Shown here piece by piece: positions 60,938 through 64,000 of a DNA stretch of 64,000 bases. Below the pieces are notes generated by a model that had not been told where the DNA came from, searched no databases, and saw only the letters and a list, made by a program, of their open reading frames with translations. The translations under genes and the position numbers were made by a program. This DNA is from an uncultured Lachnospiraceae bacterium (GTDB taxonomy: Bacteria; Bacillota; Clostridia; Lachnospirales; Lachnospiraceae), in NCBI GenBank assembly GCA_910585295.1, contig CAJUDE010000046.1, forward strand, positions 62,001-126,000, in the 5' to 3' direction. The first letter of the stretch is position 1; the number at the start of each line of letters is the position of its first letter.

Positions 60938-61010
60938 ACCTGGACGCCCTAATCCTATTAGAAAATTCCCATATCAAACAAATTCCGCCCCCAACGCCGT
61001 ATTTGCAAAA

Positions 61011-61036
61011 GGCAGTGAACTGTCCTGTCCACTGCC
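61011..61036 (-). terminator. Terminator of the second chemoreceptor
   Basis: GGCAGTG pairs with CACTGCC (12-nt loop) and is followed by TTTTGC on the minus strand, about 20 bp past the stop. Confidence 0.65.
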
Positions 61037-61054
61037 TAACCAATTCCCTAATAG

Positions 61055-62767
61055 TTATTCCGCCAGCACAAATTGCCCTACAAGCTCATCTAAAATATTT
61101 GCCTGTGCAGAAAGCTCCTCACTGGTTGCGGAAGCTTCTTGCGCAGTCGCCGCATTGCTCTGCACCACTTCTGAAATCTGGTTAATCCCTAACTCTGCCT
61201 GGCGCATTGCCTCTGTCTGGTCTTCCACCATGCCTTTTAAATTCTTGGAAAACTCTGCAATCTGCTTAATTCCATCCACCACAGACTCAATTGCGCCAGA
61301 CGCACGTTCTGCCGCACGGTTCCCTTCTGTAACTTCCCGGATAGACCCTTCGATCAGTTCTCTGGTGTCAACCGCCGCCTGGGCGCTCTGGTCTGCCAAT
61401 TCACGGATCTGATCCGCCACCACCGCAAAGCCACGTCCAGATTCCCCTGCCCTCGCCGCTTCAATAGATGCATTCAAAGACAATAAGTTCGTCTGGGCTG
61501 CAATGGACTCAATTTCTGAAATAATGTTCCCTATCCTTGTGGAAGCATCGTTGATTCGCTCCATAGCCGCCATCATCGTATTCATTTCTTCCCGGCTATT
61601 ATCCGCCTCATTGGCATAATGCTGTGCTTTCAGGTAAGATTCCCCTGCGCTCTCTGCGCTTTTCTCCATTGTCACCGCAATGTCTGATATTGTCGCATGA
61701 AGCTCCTGCACTGCCTGCGCCTGTTCCGTTGCGCCTTCTGCAAGGCTCTGCGACGCAATCGCCAAATCTCCAGAGCCAACTGACACATGGTTAGAAGCTT
61801 CCCCAATGGATATCAATGTCTCTGTCATCTGATCCCTTAACCCACGCATGGATTCATAGAGCTTGCCAAAATCCCCGGTATACCTTTCAGAAGCATTGGA
61901 CCTAACTGCATAATTCCCGCCTGCCATCTGGCCCAGCACCTCGTCAATGTCCCGGATAATTACATTCAAATTATCTGCCATCTCTGTGGCGTCCTTTTCC
62001 ATATGCTCCACTTCATCCCCAGTTTCAATCATAGGGAATGGGGATGAAAGGTCGCCAGATGCAAATGTCTTGAGCCGGTTGCCTAATTTCCCTAATGGCT
62101 CTGCAATCCTAACTGCAATATTTTTCCCAATCTTAGTGGAGAATACAATCGCCACAGCAACAACGGCTACCATAATAAGCGCCAAAACCCCGCCTGTAAT
62201 AGTCAGTGTTTTGGACAACTGGTTCCCTTCATTTACTTTTACATTTAAAAGCCCTTCCAGCTTAGTATATATACTGTTATATTTATCCGCCAATTCACCA
62301 AGGGCCATTTCCTGTGCCTGCTTGCAAAGTTCCCGGTCTGTGGTTGCCCCAAGTTCCATTATTTTTGTGTCCAGTACCCAATACGCATCCAGCTCAGTTT
62401 TGATTTCGTCATATGTTATCCTGCCGTCTTCTGATACGATTGTGTCTTCAATCTTTGCAAAATTTTCTTCAAATGCCGTTTTACTTTGTTCATGTTGTTG
62501 TACAACCGCGGCAATGGCATCTGCATCATCATAGCCAATAGCCGCCCGCAGGGATGACCGCAGGTCTGCAAACTCAAACATGGTTTTGCCAATATCCCCT
62601 TGAGCAAAACCAAAATTATGTAATGCATAAGAATACCTGCTAGATATCAGCAACAATGCAATCAACCCCAATGCTGCCACCGCCACCGTAATTGCTGATA
62701 CCTTGACAAAAGACCTGGTAAGCCTCTTTTCAATGCTTGCCTGTTGTTCATTCATCACTCCATCCAT
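61055..62767 (-). CDS. Methyl-accepting chemotaxis protein
   Basis: A 570-residue chemoreceptor. TM1 is ~25-45, the extracytoplasmic helical sensor ~46-195, TM2 ~198-220 (LTITGGVLALIMVAVVAVAI), HAMP ~222-275. The signalling domain has the tip IAAQTNLLSLNASIEAARAG with DQIRELADQS. Sensor residues differ from the 34.6-36.4 kb receptor, so the ligands probably differ. ATG 62767 is chosen for the GAGGAG site; the frame opens at 62788. It is a single gene with its own promoter and terminator. Confidence 0.93.
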   Translation of the reverse strand: MDGVMNEQQASIEKRLTRSFVKVSAITVAVAALGLIALLLISSRYSYALHNFGFAQGDIGKTMFEFADLRSSLRAAIGYDDADAIAAVVQQHEQSKTAFEENFAKIEDTIVSEDGRITYDEIKTELDAYWVLDTKIMELGATTDRELCKQAQEMALGELADKYNSIYTKLEGLLNVKVNEGNQLSKTLTITGGVLALIMVAVVAVAIVFSTKIGKNIAVRIAEPLGKLGNRLKTFASGDLSSPFPMIETGDEVEHMEKDATEMADNLNVIIRDIDEVLGQMAGGNYAVRSNASERYTGDFGKLYESMRGLRDQMTETLISIGEASNHVSVGSGDLAIASQSLAEGATEQAQAVQELHATISDIAVTMEKSAESAGESYLKAQHYANEADNSREEMNTMMAAMERINDASTRIGNIISEIESIAAQTNLLSLNASIEAARAGESGRGFAVVADQIRELADQSAQAAVDTRELIEGSIREVTEGNRAAERASGAIESVVDGIKQIAEFSKNLKGMVEDQTEAMRQAELGINQISEVVQSNAATAQEASATSEELSAQANILDELVGQFVLAE

Positions 62768-63099
62768 CCTTTCTCCTCGTCCCTTCATAACTTTTTCTTA
62801 CTTGCCCGTTTGCCCAAATACTCCATTATAAAAATATAAATTTAGTGATACTGTTTATTATACCATACTTCTTAAAACATTCAATAGGAAATAGGGCATT
62901 CGCTATCTCTGCGCCTCATTCGCCTGAACTATGCCAGGCCGCGTACTTTCTGCATAAAATCTAGATATTTGTTTATTTGCATAGAGGTTTGCCTGAACTT
63001 CATATAAGCAACACCTTAAAAATTATGTCCCCATCCCCCCTTTCTGTCCCTATAATGGCAAACCCTGTATGTTTCATCTCGGCAGCGTTTTGCTGCCTG
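62768..63099. other. Intergenic stretch, promoter only
   Basis: About 330 bp. The first third is AT-rich and holds the chemoreceptor promoter. I see no gene in the rest; a short hairpin GGCAGC/GCTGCC (63081-63097) follows the stop of the small minus-strand ORF. Confidence 0.6.
62857..62884 (-). promoter_or_regulatory. Promoter of the second chemoreceptor
   Basis: TTGAAT (62879-62884) and TATAAT (62857-62862) are 16 bp apart on the minus strand, with an extended TGG before the -10 box. Confidence 0.65.
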
Positions 63100-63228
63100 T
63101 CATTTCCCTCTCCTAGGGCGGTTCCATCTATCCTTCCTCTCCCTTTGGTTCCTCTGGCGCTTTTCTTGGTCTTCTTTTCTTCGGATACATTCTTCATCTA
63201 TTTCATAAACACTGTTTCCATCTATCAC
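63100..63228 (-). CDS. Small basic protein, 42 residues
   Basis: From GTG 63228, with GGGAAGG six bases upstream, a frame reads IDGNSVYEIDEECIRRKEDQ and then a very basic tail (KRQRNQRERKDRW, RPRRGK) to a TGA at 63100-63102. The first half resembles a short motif (DGNSVYEIDEEC) I recall from Lachnospiraceae proteins of unknown function. A longer overlapping frame (63000-63197) has no ribosome site or family resemblance. Net charge suggests nucleic-acid or membrane-surface binding; this is a guess. Confidence 0.5.
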   Translation of the reverse strand: MIDGNSVYEIDEECIRRKEDQEKRQRNQRERKDRWNRPRRGK

Positions 63229-63284
63229 TAACCTTCCCAAACCTTTTATCTCCTACAATAAAACCATTTTTATATTATATACCT

Positions 63285-63443
63285 CTTGAACTACTAATGT
63301 TCAAGAGGGTTCCTCTTTCTTCCTTGAACTACTAATGTTCAAGAGGGTTCCTCTTTCTTCCTTGAGCTACTAATGTCCAAGAGGGTTTCTCTTTCTTCCT
63401 TGAACTACTAATGTCCAAGAGGGTTCCTCTTCCTTCCTTGAAC
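63285..63443. repeat. 38-bp tandem repeat array, 4.2 copies, two hairpins per unit
   Basis: Units start at 63285, 63323, 63361 and 63399, each exactly 38 bp, with a partial copy from 63437. Each has CTTGAAC-TACTAAT-GTTCAAG, then AGAGG-GTT-CCTCT, so it is nearly all paired. Copies 3 and 4 carry changes in the first stem (GTCCAAG) that would still pair as G-U in minus-strand RNA. There are no variable spacers, so this is not CRISPR. It sits between two divergent small genes. Confidence 0.95.
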
Positions 63444-63512
63444 GGCTTATAGGCGAGACTGTCATATCCTGAACTCCTCCCACATAGATTAGAATAAAAA
63501 AGGTGAATGCAA

Positions 63513-63827
63513 ATGGAAGCAATTGATACATTAATTCAGGACCGGCACCTTGAGATGATAAAAGCCGCTATTCCCTATTTAGATAATTCCCGCCAGAAAA
63601 ACATGGCTATGCTGGTTAAATTCATGGAATTCCAGCGCACTATGGCATTGTTCCAGAACCCAGGGAATGACCTTCATATGTGTTCTGAAGAAGAGCGGGA
63701 AGACCCCGTGCAGATGTTGACCGCAATTCGGGAATACTGCACAGATAAGGAAAAGGAAATGGTAGATAATATCATTAGCTTTGCCCAGATGTTCTCCACT
63801 TATGGAACCTTGTTCAGCGCAACTTAA
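63513..63827 (+). CDS. Small conserved-type protein of unknown function
   Basis: A 104-residue, mainly helical acidic protein: EAIDTLIQDRHLEMIKAAIP, QKNMAMLVKFMEFQRTMALF, a short acidic linker and MLTAIREYCTDKEKEMVDNI. I associate this type with Lachnospiraceae but know no function. ATG 63513 is eight bases after AAGGTG; ATG 63507 is too close to it. It is followed after 23 bp by another small gene and preceded by the 38-bp repeat array. Confidence 0.7.
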   Translation: MEAIDTLIQDRHLEMIKAAIPYLDNSRQKNMAMLVKFMEFQRTMALFQNPGNDLHMCSEEEREDPVQMLTAIREYCTDKEKEMVDNIISFAQMFSTYGTLFSAT

Positions 63828-63850
63828 CCACAGCCACAGAAAGGAATTCT

Positions 63851-64000
63851 ATGAACCCACAAGATTTATTAAATAACCCACAGCTTCAACAAAACATCTC
63901 CCCTGAGAAACTGCAGCTCCTAATGGAGCTTGCCACCAATAATTCTTCCAACACCTCCAATCCCCAGGCTATGGCAGAATCACTTAAAAATGCTTCAGAA
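63851..64000 (+). CDS. Small protein, C-terminus cut by window end
   Basis: Fifty codons from ATG 63851, with AAGGAATTCT as ribosome site, run off the right edge. The product starts MNPQDLLNNPQLQQNISPEK and continues LQLLMELATNN with an Asn/Ser-rich linker. It resembles a short helical segment plus a disordered linker. Spacing of 23 bp from the previous gene indicates one transcript. No function recognised. Confidence 0.65.
   Translation, partial: MNPQDLLNNPQLQQNISPEKLQLLMELATNNSSNTSNPQAMAESLKNASE

Noticed and set aside
63000..63197. Minus-strand ORF of 65 codons
   Set aside because: No ribosome site and low-complexity translation; the overlapping frame starting at 63228 is better supported.
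63285..63443. CRISPR array
   Set aside because: 38-bp units are directly abutting without spacers; it is a plain tandem repeat.

Overview
The window looks like chromosomal DNA of a spore-forming, low-to-mid GC Clostridia bacterium, most likely a Lachnospiraceae relative. The support is the forespore and mother-cell sigma factors (SigG, SigE) with SpoIIGA, a CotF-type coat protein, a V-type ATPase instead of an F-type one, Rex, a eukaryote-like NADP isocitrate dehydrogenase, and several small proteins I associate with Lachnospiraceae. No species can be named from sequence alone. Almost all genes lie on the minus strand. I see no CRISPR array and no rRNA.

Layout from left to right. 1-1.1 kb is AT-rich accessory DNA: a SEFIR-domain protein cut by the window edge, an IS30-type transposase remnant and a truncated small gene. 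It abuts the 3' end of a tRNA-Glu(CTC), a plausible island boundary. 1.3-9.6 kb is housekeeping: mtaB, a Crh-like HPr protein, a J-domain/prmA/rsmE/cysteine desulfurase/thiI operon (translation and sulfur transfer to tRNA), two small coat-type proteins and a membrane-bound XRE regulator. 9.7-21 kb is a raffinose/sucrose-type utilisation locus: GH36 alpha-galactosidase, GH13 amylosucrase-like enzyme, two permeases and a binding lipoprotein, with a LacI regulator and fructokinase coupled to argS. The pathway reads as uptake, removal of galactose, splitting of the sucrose part, and phosphorylation of fructose. The ABC ATPase is not here.

21-26.4 kb is rearranged: an N-terminally short cardiolipin synthase without a visible ribosome site, a DapF-family protein in which both catalytic cysteines are serine, a broken tyrosine integrase, a short 12-bp-type repeat, and a secreted protein behind a perfect consensus promoter. 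26.4-31.8 kb carries sporulation genes (sigG, sigE, spoIIGA with a Spo0A-type long-spacer promoter) and a beta-CASP nuclease whose upstream region is a 74-bp tandem hairpin array. 31.8-37.2 kb is a tight operon yebC-mcp-metY-glgA. 37.2-43.2 kb is rex, a coiled-coil gene, nnrD/E, alr, an EndoA-type toxin without an adjacent antitoxin, and a CNNM/CorC-type protein. ABC-F and icd follow.

46.5-60.5 kb is one long co-directional run: a degenerate receiver-domain protein, nine V-ATPase subunits (H/G, C, I, K, F, E, A, B, D), then moxR, DUF58 and a transglutaminase membrane protein. 60.6-64 kb has a glycine/cysteine-rich small protein behind a mother-cell-type promoter, a chemoreceptor, a small unlisted minus-strand ORF, a 38-bp tandem hairpin repeat in a divergent intergenic region, and two small proteins, the last cut by the window end.
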